A DNA stretch of 44,921 bases from Bacteroidia bacterium (lineage in GTDB: Bacteria > Bacteroidota > Bacteroidia > Flavobacteriales > Flavobacteriaceae): the NCBI GenBank assembly GCA_030427735.1, contig JAUIBP010000017.1, positions 1 to 44,921 of the forward strand. Reading direction: 5' to 3'. Below the pieces are notes generated by a model. That model was not told the DNA's origin. It did not search any database and saw only the letters and a program-made list of their open reading frames with translations. This document shows, piece by piece, positions 26,613-36,016 of the stretch (the first letter of the stretch is position 1; every line of letters begins with the position of its first letter). The position numbers and the translations under genes were made by a program.

Positions 26613-28055
26613 ATGGAAAAGACTATAGATGAAAGCAAACAAGGTGAAGCCCTTGTACTTGAACAGAAAACGGAAAACAAACGTAAATTATTTATAGAAA
26701 GTTACGGCTGCTCTATGAATTTTAGTGATAGCGAAATTGTAGCATCAATACTATCAAACCAAGGCTATAATACCACGCAGAGTTTAGAAGATGCCGATTT
26801 AGTTTTGGTTAACACCTGCTCTATTAGAGATAAAGCAGAACAAACCGTACGCAAACGTTTAGAAAAATACAATGCTGTTAAAAAAATAAACCCAGGCATG
26901 AAAGTAGGGGTATTAGGTTGTATGGCCGAGCGTTTAAAAAGCAAATTCCTAGAAGAAGAAAAAATTGTAGATCTTGTTGTTGGCCCAGACGCCTATAAAG
27001 ATTTACCCAATTTACTTGCCGAAGTCGATGAAGGCCGCGATGCTATAAACGTTATACTTTCTAAAGAAGAAACTTACGGAGACATCTCTCCCGTTAGACT
27101 AAACAGCAACGGTGTAACAGCCTTTGTTTCTATAACCAGAGGTTGCGACAATATGTGTACATTTTGCGTTGTACCATTTACCCGCGGGCGCGAACGAAGC
27201 CGTGACCCACAAAGTATTTTAGAAGAAATAAACGATTTATGGGATAAAGGTTTTAAGGAAATCACTCTTTTAGGCCAAAACGTAGACAGTTATTTATGGT
27301 ACGGCGGCGGACTTAAAAAAGATTTTGAAAAAGCTTCAGATATGCAAAAAGCAACTGCTGTTAATTTTGCTAAACTTCTAGAACTTTGTGCCAAGGCCCA
27401 ACCAAAAATGCGTATTCGTTTCTCAACTTCTAATCCACAAGATTTCACTTTAGATGTTATAGAAACCATGGCCAAATACAAAAACATTTGCAAACACATA
27501 CACTTACCAGTGCAAAGTGGTAGTGACCGTATTTTAAAAGCCATGAACCGTTTACATACCAGAGAAGAATATTTCGAGTTAATAGACAATATTTATCGCA
27601 TAATACCAGATTGTGCTATTAGTCACGATTTAATTGCTGGTTTCCCTACAGAAACTGACCAAGACCACCAAGACACCTTAAGTTTAATGGAATACGTTAA
27701 ATACGATTTCGGTTATATGTTTTACTACTCCGAGCGACCTGGCACTTTAGCCGAACGTAAAATGGAAGACGACATTCCGCTGGACATCAAGAAAAAACGC
27801 CTAGACGATATTGTGCAATTACAACGTAAACACAGCGAAATAAGAACCCGAGCATATCTTAATTCTGAAGTAGAAGTTTTAGTTGAAAAAGAATCTAAAA
27901 AATCTAATGAACACTGGTCTGGAAGAACTTCGCAAAACACTACTGCCGTATTTCCTAAAGGCGACTTTAAAATAGGCGATTTTGTAACTGTAAAAATTAC
28001 AGATTGCACAAGTGCTACATTAATAGGAGAAGGTATTGCATTATCTAACCTTTAA
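26613..28055 (+). CDS. miaB: tRNA-2-methylthio-N6-dimethylallyladenosine synthase
   Basis: 480 residues. Methylthiolates i6A37 of tRNAs that read UNN codons, using two 4Fe-4S clusters and radical SAM chemistry. An N-terminal MTTase domain has three cluster cysteines (YGCSMNFSDSE, NTCSIRDKAE, GVLGCMAERL). The radical SAM CxxxCxxC is RGCDNMCTFCVVPFTRGRE at about residues 187-205. A TRAM domain is at the C-terminus (SEVEVLVEKESKKS to GEGIALSN). A ~22-residue N-terminal extension precedes the MTTase fold. First gene of the run miaB, sigma-54 activator, lptE, hypothetical, secG. Confidence 0.95.
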   Translation: MEKTIDESKQGEALVLEQKTENKRKLFIESYGCSMNFSDSEIVASILSNQGYNTTQSLEDADLVLVNTCSIRDKAEQTVRKRLEKYNAVKKINPGMKVGVLGCMAERLKSKFLEEEKIVDLVVGPDAYKDLPNLLAEVDEGRDAINVILSKEETYGDISPVRLNSNGVTAFVSITRGCDNMCTFCVVPFTRGRERSRDPQSILEEINDLWDKGFKEITLLGQNVDSYLWYGGGLKKDFEKASDMQKATAVNFAKLLELCAKAQPKMRIRFSTSNPQDFTLDVIETMAKYKNICKHIHLPVQSGSDRILKAMNRLHTREEYFELIDNIYRIIPDCAISHDLIAGFPTETDQDHQDTLSLMEYVKYDFGYMFYYSERPGTLAERKMEDDIPLDIKKKRLDDIVQLQRKHSEIRTRAYLNSEVEVLVEKESKKSNEHWSGRTSQNTTAVFPKGDFKIGDFVTVKITDCTSATLIGEGIALSNL

Positions 28056-28082
28056 TTTTAACCAAAAGCTAAACATCAATAT

Positions 28083-29369
28083 ATGGAATCAGTTCAAGCC
28101 ATAAAACAACGTTTCGGAATTATAGGTAACGACCATAAACTTAATCGTGCCATCGAAAAAGCCATACAAGTGGCCCCGACAGATATTTCGGTTCTAGTTA
28201 CAGGAGAAAGCGGTGTAGGTAAAGAAAGTATTCCTAAAATCATCCATCAGTTATCCCACAGAAAACACGGTAAGTACATTGCTGTTAACTGCGGAGCTAT
28301 TCCAGAGGGCACGATAGACAGCGAATTGTTTGGACACGAAAAAGGTGCATTTACCGGAGCCACTCAAACCCGTAGCGGTTATTTTGAAGTTGCCGATGGT
28401 GGCACCATTTTTTTAGACGAAGTTGGCGAATTACCACTCACCACTCAAGTACGACTATTGCGTGTTTTAGAAAACGGAGAATTTATAAAAGTAGGTTCTA
28501 GTAAAGTACAAAAAACCAATGTACGTATAGTGGCTGCTACCAACGTAAACATGTTTGAAGCCATAGAAAAAGGAAAGTTTAGAGAAGATCTTTACTACCG
28601 TTTAAGCACTGTAGAAATAAGCTTACCACCATTACGCGATAGGCAAGAGGACATCCACTTACTATTCAGAAAGTTTGCGAGCGACTTTGCTTTAAAATAT
28701 AAAATGCCAACGGTAAAATTAACCGATGATGCCGCTGCCCTACTTTTAAAATTTAGATGGAACGGTAACATTAGACAATTACGAAATGTGGCCGAGCAAA
28801 TTTCCGTTTTGGAAGAAAACAGAACCATTAATGCTCAAACCTTAAAAACATACCTTCCAGAAACAAGCTCTAATTTACCCGCTGTTATTTCGAGCACCAA
28901 ATCGGAAAGCGACTTTAGTAGCGAACGCGAAATTCTTTACAAGGTATTGTTTGATATGAAAAGTGATTTGAACGACTTAAAGAAATTAACCATGGAACTT
29001 ATGAAACATGGTAACGATAAAAACGTTCAGAAAGACAACGAATCTTTAATTCAGAAAATTTACGGTAACGAATCGGATGCAGAATACGACGATACAACTT
29101 ACGACAACAATACTGAAGACGATTTAGAAATCCTTTCCATACCAGAACCCGCCAATACCGCTTTAATAGACCCTAGTAATAATGCGTTAGACAAATATCA
29201 TTTTGCAGAGGAAATTGAAGAAGAAGAAACATTATCTTTACAAGACAAGGAATTAGAATTGATTAAAAAATCGTTGGAGCGCCACCAAGGAAAACGTAAA
29301 TTGGCAGCAGCCGAACTTGGTATTAGCGAACGCACATTATACCGAAAAATAAAACAGTACGACCTATAA
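28083..29369 (+). CDS. Sigma-54-dependent transcriptional activator without sensor domain
   Basis: 428 residues. The AAA+ domain starts almost at the N-terminus: Walker A GESGVGKES at residues 41-49, sigma-54 contact loop GAFTGA at 88-93, Walker B GGTIFLDEVGELP and an Arg-finger region YYRLSTVEI. It ends in a Fis-type HTH (ERHQGKRKLAAAELGISERTLYRKIK). No receiver, GAF or PAS domain precedes the ATPase, so activity must be set by partner proteins or expression. A ~110-residue acidic linker rich in Asp/Glu separates ATPase from HTH. 28 bp after miaB and 4 bp before lptE. Confidence 0.92.
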   Translation: MESVQAIKQRFGIIGNDHKLNRAIEKAIQVAPTDISVLVTGESGVGKESIPKIIHQLSHRKHGKYIAVNCGAIPEGTIDSELFGHEKGAFTGATQTRSGYFEVADGGTIFLDEVGELPLTTQVRLLRVLENGEFIKVGSSKVQKTNVRIVAATNVNMFEAIEKGKFREDLYYRLSTVEISLPPLRDRQEDIHLLFRKFASDFALKYKMPTVKLTDDAAALLLKFRWNGNIRQLRNVAEQISVLEENRTINAQTLKTYLPETSSNLPAVISSTKSESDFSSEREILYKVLFDMKSDLNDLKKLTMELMKHGNDKNVQKDNESLIQKIYGNESDAEYDDTTYDNNTEDDLEILSIPEPANTALIDPSNNALDKYHFAEEIEEEETLSLQDKELELIKKSLERHQGKRKLAAAELGISERTLYRKIKQYDL

Positions 29370-29373
29370 AAGC

Positions 29374-29880
29374 ATGAACATTAAACATTATTTTGTACTA
29401 CTTTGCATAACAATTAGCCTAGTTGGCTGTGGTGTCTATTCCTTTACAGGAGCAAAAGTTAACCCAAACACAAAAACATTTCAGGTTAACTATTTTCAAA
29501 ACAACTCTAATTTAATAGAACCTGGTTTAGATTTAGATTTCACGAATGCGTTAACCGATTTACTATTAAACCAAACCAATTTACAATTAGTAAAATCTAA
29601 TGGCGATTTGGTTTACGAAGGCGAAATAGTTGAGTATAGAATTTCTCCAACTACAGCAACAGCTCAAAATACAGCAGCGCAAAACCGCTTAACCATTTCG
29701 GTTAATGTGCGCTTTTACAATAAGCAAGACGAAGATGCCGATTTCGAGAAACGTTTCTCGTTTTTTTACGATTACCAAGGCAGCGATCTATTAACAGGAT
29801 CGACCAAAACTACTGCTCACGACGAAATTTTCGAACGCTTAACTCAGGATATTTTTAATGCTTCACTAGCGCAATGGTAA
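29374..29880 (+). CDS. lptE: LptE-like LPS-assembly lipoprotein
   Basis: 168 residues. Signal peptide with lipobox SLVGC (Cys at about residue 19) and the sequence CGVYSFTGAK, typical of Bacteroidetes LptE. The mature part (TFQVNYFQNNSNLIEPGLDLDFTNALTDLLL) has the LptE alpha-beta layout. In homologues it plugs the LptD barrel that inserts lipopolysaccharide into the outer membrane. It lies directly after the sigma-54 activator and before a hypothetical gene and secG, consistent with an envelope-biogenesis cluster. Confidence 0.85.
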   Translation: MNIKHYFVLLCITISLVGCGVYSFTGAKVNPNTKTFQVNYFQNNSNLIEPGLDLDFTNALTDLLLNQTNLQLVKSNGDLVYEGEIVEYRISPTTATAQNTAAQNRLTISVNVRFYNKQDEDADFEKRFSFFYDYQGSDLLTGSTKTTAHDEIFERLTQDIFNASLAQW

Positions 29881-29887
29881 TGTAAAT

Positions 29888-30829
29888 ATGACGCTTTCAG
29901 ACTTTACAGACATATTACAACAGCCAGAAACCATAACAGCTACCCATACCGAGGCCTTGCAAAGTGTGCTCGAAGAATTCCCGTATTTTCAACCTGCTAG
30001 AGCATTGCATTTAAAAGGTCTAAAAACAACCGAAAGCTTCAAATATAATCAGGCACTAAAAACAACAGCAGCCTATACAACAGACAGAAGTATTTTGTTC
30101 GATTTTATAACATCCGAAGTGTTTCTTCAAAATGCCGTATCGGAATTTATAAAACAAAACACGGCGCATTTAAAAGATTTAGAAGTAAATGTAGACGATA
30201 TTTCAGTAAACAAAAAAACATCTATAGACGATACTTTAAAACAACATATTGATGACACCGAAGGCGTATTGGATCCTGAATTATTTCAGCCAAAAGTAAC
30301 GCCTTCAAAAATTTCTAGTTTTACTTTAGAAAGTCCAAATACTACCAACGCGACTAACAGCAACAGCAATCAATCTCCAGAAAGTGTTCTGGAAATTGGC
30401 AAGCCTCTAGAATTTAATAAAGCCGAAACCCACTCGTTTAACGAATGGTTAAAACTTGCCCAATTTACACCCGTTAACAGACCTGACACAGAAACATCTA
30501 GCAACACAGAAGACGAAACAGAAACGCAATCGTGCCCTGTTAAGGCTAAAAAATTTGAATTGATTGATAAATTTATTTCTTCTAGCCCTAAAATAGATCC
30601 TAAAAAATCGACAACTACTCCAAATCAAAATCTTGCCGAATCACAAATGATCCCTTCGGAATCGTTAATGACAGAGACTTTGGCCCGAATTTATGTCGAA
30701 CAAAAAAACTATAAAAAAGCAATTCAATCTTATAACATTTTAAGTTTGAAATATCCAGAAAAAAGTGGTTTCTTTGCAGACCAAATTAAAGCAATAAAAA
30801 AAATACAAGAACAAAATACAAAAAACTAA
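29888..30829 (+). CDS. Conserved hypothetical protein, disordered middle and C-terminal TPR
   Basis: 313 residues. The N-terminal ~100 residues are helical (LQSVLEEFPYFQPARALHLKG, reminiscent of Bacteroidetes genes next to lptE/secG). The middle (~residues 125-240) is low complexity, rich in Ser, Thr, Asn and Pro. The C-terminus (ETLARIYVEQKNYKKAIQSY) is one TPR-like repeat. No signal peptide. Its stop shares one base with the secG start. Function unknown. Confidence 0.6.
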   Translation: MTLSDFTDILQQPETITATHTEALQSVLEEFPYFQPARALHLKGLKTTESFKYNQALKTTAAYTTDRSILFDFITSEVFLQNAVSEFIKQNTAHLKDLEVNVDDISVNKKTSIDDTLKQHIDDTEGVLDPELFQPKVTPSKISSFTLESPNTTNATNSNSNQSPESVLEIGKPLEFNKAETHSFNEWLKLAQFTPVNRPDTETSSNTEDETETQSCPVKAKKFELIDKFISSSPKIDPKKSTTTPNQNLAESQMIPSESLMTETLARIYVEQKNYKKAIQSYNILSLKYPEKSGFFADQIKAIKKIQEQNTKN

Positions 30830-31185
30830 TGAGTACGTTTACTATATTTTTATTCCTAATCGTTGTCGTAGCCTTTCTATTAATTGTAGTTATTATGGTA
30901 CAAAACCCTAAAGGTGGCGGATTATCGTCTTCTTTTGGCGGCGGCGGTTCTCAGCAAATTGGTGGTGTTAAAAAAACGACCGATTTCTTAGACAAAAGTA
31001 CCTGGACATTAGCGACCTTAATGCTTGTTTTAATTTTATTATCTAACGTAGCTATAAACAGAGGTTCTGGCAGTGTTGAATCTAAAGCATTAGATACCGA
31101 GTCTACAGCGCAACCGTTACCAAACACGCCTGCAGCTCCGGCAACTACAACAGAAACACCTGCTACAGATGACAGTGCAGAATAA
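30829..31185 (+). CDS. secG: SecG, preprotein translocase subunit
   Basis: 118 residues. Two transmembrane helices (about residues 2-22 and 56-76) flank the conserved cytoplasmic PKGGGLSSSFGGGG loop. SecG helps SecYE/SecA export at the inner membrane. A ~40-residue Thr/Ala/Pro/Glu-rich tail follows the second helix, longer than in Proteobacteria but common in Bacteroidetes. Its ATG overlaps the previous stop (TAATG) and a strong terminator follows. Confidence 0.92.
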   Translation: MSTFTIFLFLIVVVAFLLIVVIMVQNPKGGGLSSSFGGGGSQQIGGVKKTTDFLDKSTWTLATLMLVLILLSNVAINRGSGSVESKALDTESTAQPLPNTPAAPATTTETPATDDSAE

Positions 31186-31207
31186 GCAAAACTCATTAAA
31201 CTTATAT

Positions 31208-31242
31208 AAAAAATGCCAACGTGTTTACGTTGGCATTTTTTG
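31208..31242 (+). terminator. Terminator after secG
   Basis: A perfect stem, ATGCCAACGT pairing with ACGTTGGCAT around a 4-nt loop GTTT, with A-run before and T-run after. Confidence 0.9.
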
Positions 31243-31245
31243 TTT

Positions 31246-31286
31246 CTGAAAGTTTGTCAGTCCTATTAACTTGGCATAATTTTCGA
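31246..31286 (+). promoter_or_regulatory. groES promoter with palindromic operator, sigma-54-like alternative
   Basis: CTGAAAGTTTGTCAG (31246-31260) is a palindrome overlapping a TTTG (31253-31256), 20 bp before TAATTTTC (31277-31284), a near-match -7 box. The stretch TTGGCATAATTTTCGA (31271-31286) also resembles a sigma-54 -24/-12 element, with a weak -12 half. The start codon is at 31333. No CIRCE (HrcA) inverted repeat is present. Confidence 0.55.
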
Positions 31287-31332
31287 AATGTACAGTTCAG
31301 TAAATCATAAACTATTAAAAAAATATAATAAC

Positions 31333-31611
31333 ATGAGTAAAGTAAACATCACACCACTTGCAGACCGCGTTCTGGTAGAACCACTTCCTGCAGAAACTCA
31401 AACAGCATCTGGATTATTCATTCCAGATTCAGCACAAGAAAAACAACACAAAGGTACCGTTGTTGCTGTTGGTACTGGTAAAAAAGATGAACCACTTACT
31501 GTAAAAATTGGAGACACCGTACTTTACGGTAAATACTCTGGTTCCGAATTAAAACTTGAAGGTAAAGATTACCTAATGATGCGCGAAGACGACATCATGG
31601 CAATTATTTAA
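31333..31611 (+). CDS. groES: GroES, 10-kDa co-chaperonin
   Basis: 92 residues from ATG 31333 (MSKVNITPLADRVLVEP); fifteen codons upstream in frame belong to the leader. Caps the GroEL cylinder during folding. Conserved features are PLADRVLVEP, the mobile loop ETQTASGLFIPDSA (about residues 20-33) and LMMREDDIMAII at the C-terminus. Normally groEL follows directly; here about 465 bp with an inverted-repeat-flanked gene lie between. Confidence 0.95.
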   Translation: MSKVNITPLADRVLVEPLPAETQTASGLFIPDSAQEKQHKGTVVAVGTGKKDEPLTVKIGDTVLYGKYSGSELKLEGKDYLMMREDDIMAII

Positions 31612-32066
31612 TGCTTTTGGCTTTAGGCAGTAAGCTTTAAGCAATAGGCTTATGAGGGATTTTAAAAAATACGACATTTGGAAACTAAGTCATTCGCTTA
31701 CTCTAGAAATTTACAAGTTAACCAGTAATTTTCCACAAGAAGAGTTATTTGGATTGACTTCGCAATTAAGACGAGCTTCCGCCTCCATCCCAACAAATAT
31801 TAGTGAAGGCTGCGGAAGAGATAGTGACAAAGATTTCAACCGATTCCTCGCTATTGCTTTAGGCTCAGCAAACTAAGTTGAATATTTATTAATACTTGCG
31901 AAAGATTTAAATTACATCTTAGAGCAAGATTTTATTCAACTTAACCAAAACATTAACCTTATTAAGAAAAAAATATTCACTTTAAAACAAAAGTTAACCA
32001 AGTAGACAAAGGCCAAAAGCATAAAGCCTATCGCTTAACGCTTACAGCCTATTGCCTACTGCAATT
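31611..32066. mobile_element. Inverted-repeat-bounded insert between groES and groEL
   Basis: Core inverted repeats of 22 nt with only two mismatches lie at 31630-31651 and 32024-32045 (consensus GTAAGC-TTAAGC-ATAGGCTT). Outside them are further short units, TTAGGCA, AATAGGCT and ATGCTTTTGGC, also partly inverted. The left arm ends one base before the enclosed start codon. The layout, a four-helix-bundle gene inside a stem-forming repeat, resembles intervening sequences of 23S rRNA, here placed between two protein genes. Confidence 0.6.
31652..32005 (+). pseudogene. Four-helix-bundle protein (23S rRNA intervening-sequence protein type), one nonsense codon
   Basis: A 117-codon frame with a single stop, TAA at 31874-31876, where the family has a charged residue (GSAN-stop-VEYLLILAKDLNYI; homologues read like GSA-x-ELEY). 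The frame is otherwise perfect to TAG 32003-32005. Signature parts: FKKYDIWKLSHSLTLEIYK, LTSQLRRASASIPTNISEG and RFLAIALGSA. This PF05635-type fold also includes Avd of diversity-generating retroelements. Biological function is not established. It could be inactive, read through, or make a 74-residue N-terminal product. Confidence 0.8.
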
Positions 32067-32070
32067 TTAA

Positions 32071-33708
<1,638 letters not shown>

Positions 33709-33757
33709 ACCAAGAATTACATCTCTCAAGTTTTTTTAAATTTGAGTGAAATTAAAT

Positions 33758-33797
33758 ATGAAACGCTTCCTAATAATTTTAGGAGGCGTTTTTTATT
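33758..33797. terminator. Bidirectional terminator between groEL and the PepSY gene
   Basis: AAACGCTTCCTAA (33761-33773) pairs with TTAGGAGGCGTTT with few mismatches around a short AT loop and T-run tail. It overlaps the last codon of the convergent gene at 33793, so it likely serves both. Confidence 0.7.
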
Positions 33798-35370
33798 TCA
33801 TCTGAAGTTTCAAATCCCTCTTTTGTTTTTGTGGTTGTATTTTTAAACCCACCCATAAGGAAACTAGTCCGCAGAACAACCAAGTAATATCCACAAAAAA
33901 GGAATCCGTATACCCGAGTTTAAACGATTTCCAAAACCATAACCCAGAATGAATTCCATTAAAAACGGGAATCAATACTCCCATAAATCCAGCTAAAACC
34001 AAAGCATTTCTATTGATTTTAAAGTTGCTCTTTATAACAAATGAATATACCGTATATCCTACCCAAAAAGCCAGAAACAACCAACTGATCCAAACAAAAC
34101 GCTGTGCCATTCCTAAAGGAAACGTTTTTGTTAATAGAAACATAAAGGCAATAGCAGGATATAGGCCTAAACAGGAACCAAGATAAATTGCACCAACATT
34201 TTTATTGAATTTCGCTTTATGCGAATAACTCTTTTTATCGCGTGCTACCAGCCAAATCATCACTCCCGAAATAATAACCACGCAGGTAAGCAATGCCAGT
34301 ATAAAATACAGTACTTTTAACAAAATACCGCCATAATCTCCAAAATGAATAATATGAATAAAATCCCACGAGGCTTCGGTGTATAGAGGTGCTTCTGAAG
34401 CCGACTTGTACTCTAATAATTCATGATCGGAAATACGATAAATCATTTTATTATAATTATAAACACTTTCAATCCCTTCTGTACCTACATAAATTTCCAG
34501 CTCGGCATTTTTATCGTGATAATTTTTAATTGAAGCGTAAACACTTTCGATGTTTTTATTAGAAAAATCAGATAATATTAAATCAACCTCATCATTAATA
34601 GATAATTCCTCGTGATTATAATCGGACTTAATTTCTGAAGAAACCTCTTCTGTATTTTCTTCGGGAAGTATCGTATCTATAGGAACCGAAATTACAACTA
34701 ACAAACAAAAAATAGCCCCTGTAATAGCGTACATAAGTTGAAAAGGCAAACCTATAATTCCTAGAGCAGTGTGTGCATCTGTCCAGAGGAGTTTAACAGT
34801 AGATTTTAAACGAAACGTAAAAAAGTTCGACACAATTTTTTTCCAATGCACAATCACACCTGTAATAGTGGCAAACAAAAAAAACACAGCAACAAGCCCT
34901 GCCAAATAAAAACCAACTGTAGGAATTTGATCGAAAAAATGAAGATCGTAAAGAAAGGTGCCTAAAGTCTTTTGAGAAATTACTTTATGGGCAGATGCCT
35001 CATACGTTTTATCGTTAAGATGTAGATCGATACGCCCACTAGCTTCCAAAGGATCAAGAATACCCAACTTACTTTTTACCAACGTAGTATCCCGTAAAGG
35101 CCGAGAATAAACATTAATGCCGCCATCATGCTCGTAAATACTCAGGTTTCGCCCATGCATATCGTAGCCAACTGCTTTAACCTTAGCAATCACTTTATCG
35201 TAATCTATTAAGGTAAGACCATGAGGTTTTTCATTAGCTTCCCAGCGGTCTATATTATGCATAAACAAGGTAAAAGCCCCTGCAAAGAAAATCACATAAA
35301 GCCCTATGCTTATAACAATTCCGCTTACTGTGTGTGTATTAAAAAACACATTATAATCTCTATTACTCAT
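33793..35370 (-). CDS. PepSY-associated transmembrane protein (iron-uptake operon)
   Basis: 525 residues. A PepSY_TM-type protein: N-terminal helix (about residues 12-33), a periplasmic domain of ~130 residues, then helices near 155-175, 205-230, 345-370, 395-420, 430-450, 470-490. Family members sit with TonB receptors for ferric siderophores and are thought to reduce or release iron at the inner membrane; that function is established for relatives only in part. Last of five genes that begin at 39643. Conserved His pairs, such as HNIDRWEANEKPHGL and TDAHTALGIIGLPF, could bind haem. Confidence 0.8.
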   Translation of the reverse strand: MSNRDYNVFFNTHTVSGIVISIGLYVIFFAGAFTLFMHNIDRWEANEKPHGLTLIDYDKVIAKVKAVGYDMHGRNLSIYEHDGGINVYSRPLRDTTLVKSKLGILDPLEASGRIDLHLNDKTYEASAHKVISQKTLGTFLYDLHFFDQIPTVGFYLAGLVAVFFLFATITGVIVHWKKIVSNFFTFRLKSTVKLLWTDAHTALGIIGLPFQLMYAITGAIFCLLVVISVPIDTILPEENTEEVSSEIKSDYNHEELSINDEVDLILSDFSNKNIESVYASIKNYHDKNAELEIYVGTEGIESVYNYNKMIYRISDHELLEYKSASEAPLYTEASWDFIHIIHFGDYGGILLKVLYFILALLTCVVIISGVMIWLVARDKKSYSHKAKFNKNVGAIYLGSCLGLYPAIAFMFLLTKTFPLGMAQRFVWISWLFLAFWVGYTVYSFVIKSNFKINRNALVLAGFMGVLIPVFNGIHSGLWFWKSFKLGYTDSFFVDITWLFCGLVSLWVGLKIQPQKQKRDLKLQMK

Positions 35371-35385
35371 AGCATTTAAAACTTG

Positions 35386-35667
35386 TTACTTTGCTAATAG
35401 AATAACAATAGCACATAACGCTACAATACCTATTAAAAAAGACCATGCCTGCCAAACTTTAGGAAACCAATACGTGACGAGCATAAACCCAACCCAAACA
35501 ATAAAACCAGAATACACAGCAGTAGCGAGCACTACCGATCTGTCTAACCAAGTTGCTAAAGCCGCATGTATAGCGACTGAAGCCAATAAACTCCCTAAAA
35601 TAGCTGCCGTGAGTTTACCGAATTTGAACCAAGAAGATTGTGATAAATATTTTTTGTTTGCCGGCAT
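35386..35667 (-). CDS. Small membrane protein, DUF3649-like
   Basis: 93 residues with three hydrophobic helices (about residues 17-38, 45-65, 72-92). GKLTAAILGSLLASVAIHAAL and WVGFMLVTYWFPKVWQAW are like DUF3649 proteins, which are found with siderophore receptors and PepSY proteins. Likely forms or assists an inner-membrane iron-handling complex. Tight spacing (15 bp before PepSY, 2 bp after the preceding gene). Confidence 0.6.
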   Translation of the reverse strand: MPANKKYLSQSSWFKFGKLTAAILGSLLASVAIHAALATWLDRSVVLATAVYSGFIVWVGFMLVTYWFPKVWQAWSFLIGIVALCAIVILLAK

Positions 35668-35669
35668 AA

Positions 35670-36005
35670 TTAAAAGTAAGTCATTATTAATTCGGTACTA
35701 AAACTTACCACAACGGTTAACACAATATGCATCCATTTAATAATTTTGAAAGGCATACAAATAACCACTAAACAAGCTAACACCATCCATAAAGATAAGC
35801 TAGTAAAAACACCAACCCCTAAACTTACTTTAGCAACAAAAATGAAGGTACTAAATAAAAATGCTGAGCCAGACAAAAGCAGGCTCAACATTTTATTTTT
35901 CTGTAATAAAAGCATAACGCCTGTTTTTTCTATCTCTACCCGATCTGAAATGGCATACAGGCAATACACCGATAGAAATGACAAACAAAATGCTAAGCTA
36001 TACAT
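35670..36005 (-). CDS. Small membrane protein, DUF3325-like
   Basis: 111 residues, three to four transmembrane helices, beginning YSLAFCLSFLSVYCLYAISDR. DUF3325 proteins are small inner-membrane partners of DUF3649/PepSY in ferric-chelate operons, and gene order supports this. Molecular role unknown. 11 bp after the DUF4374 gene and 2 bp before the DUF3649-like gene. Confidence 0.6.
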   Translation of the reverse strand: MYSLAFCLSFLSVYCLYAISDRVEIEKTGVMLLLQKNKMLSLLLSGSAFLFSTFIFVAKVSLGVGVFTSLSLWMVLACLVVICMPFKIIKWMHIVLTVVVSFSTELIMTYF

Positions 36006-36016
36006 AAAATTATCGA

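Noticed and set aside
31186-31332. CIRCE element upstream of groES
   Set aside because: No TTAGCACTC/GAGTGCTAA inverted repeat is present; only the TGA-A/TGTCA palindrome is.
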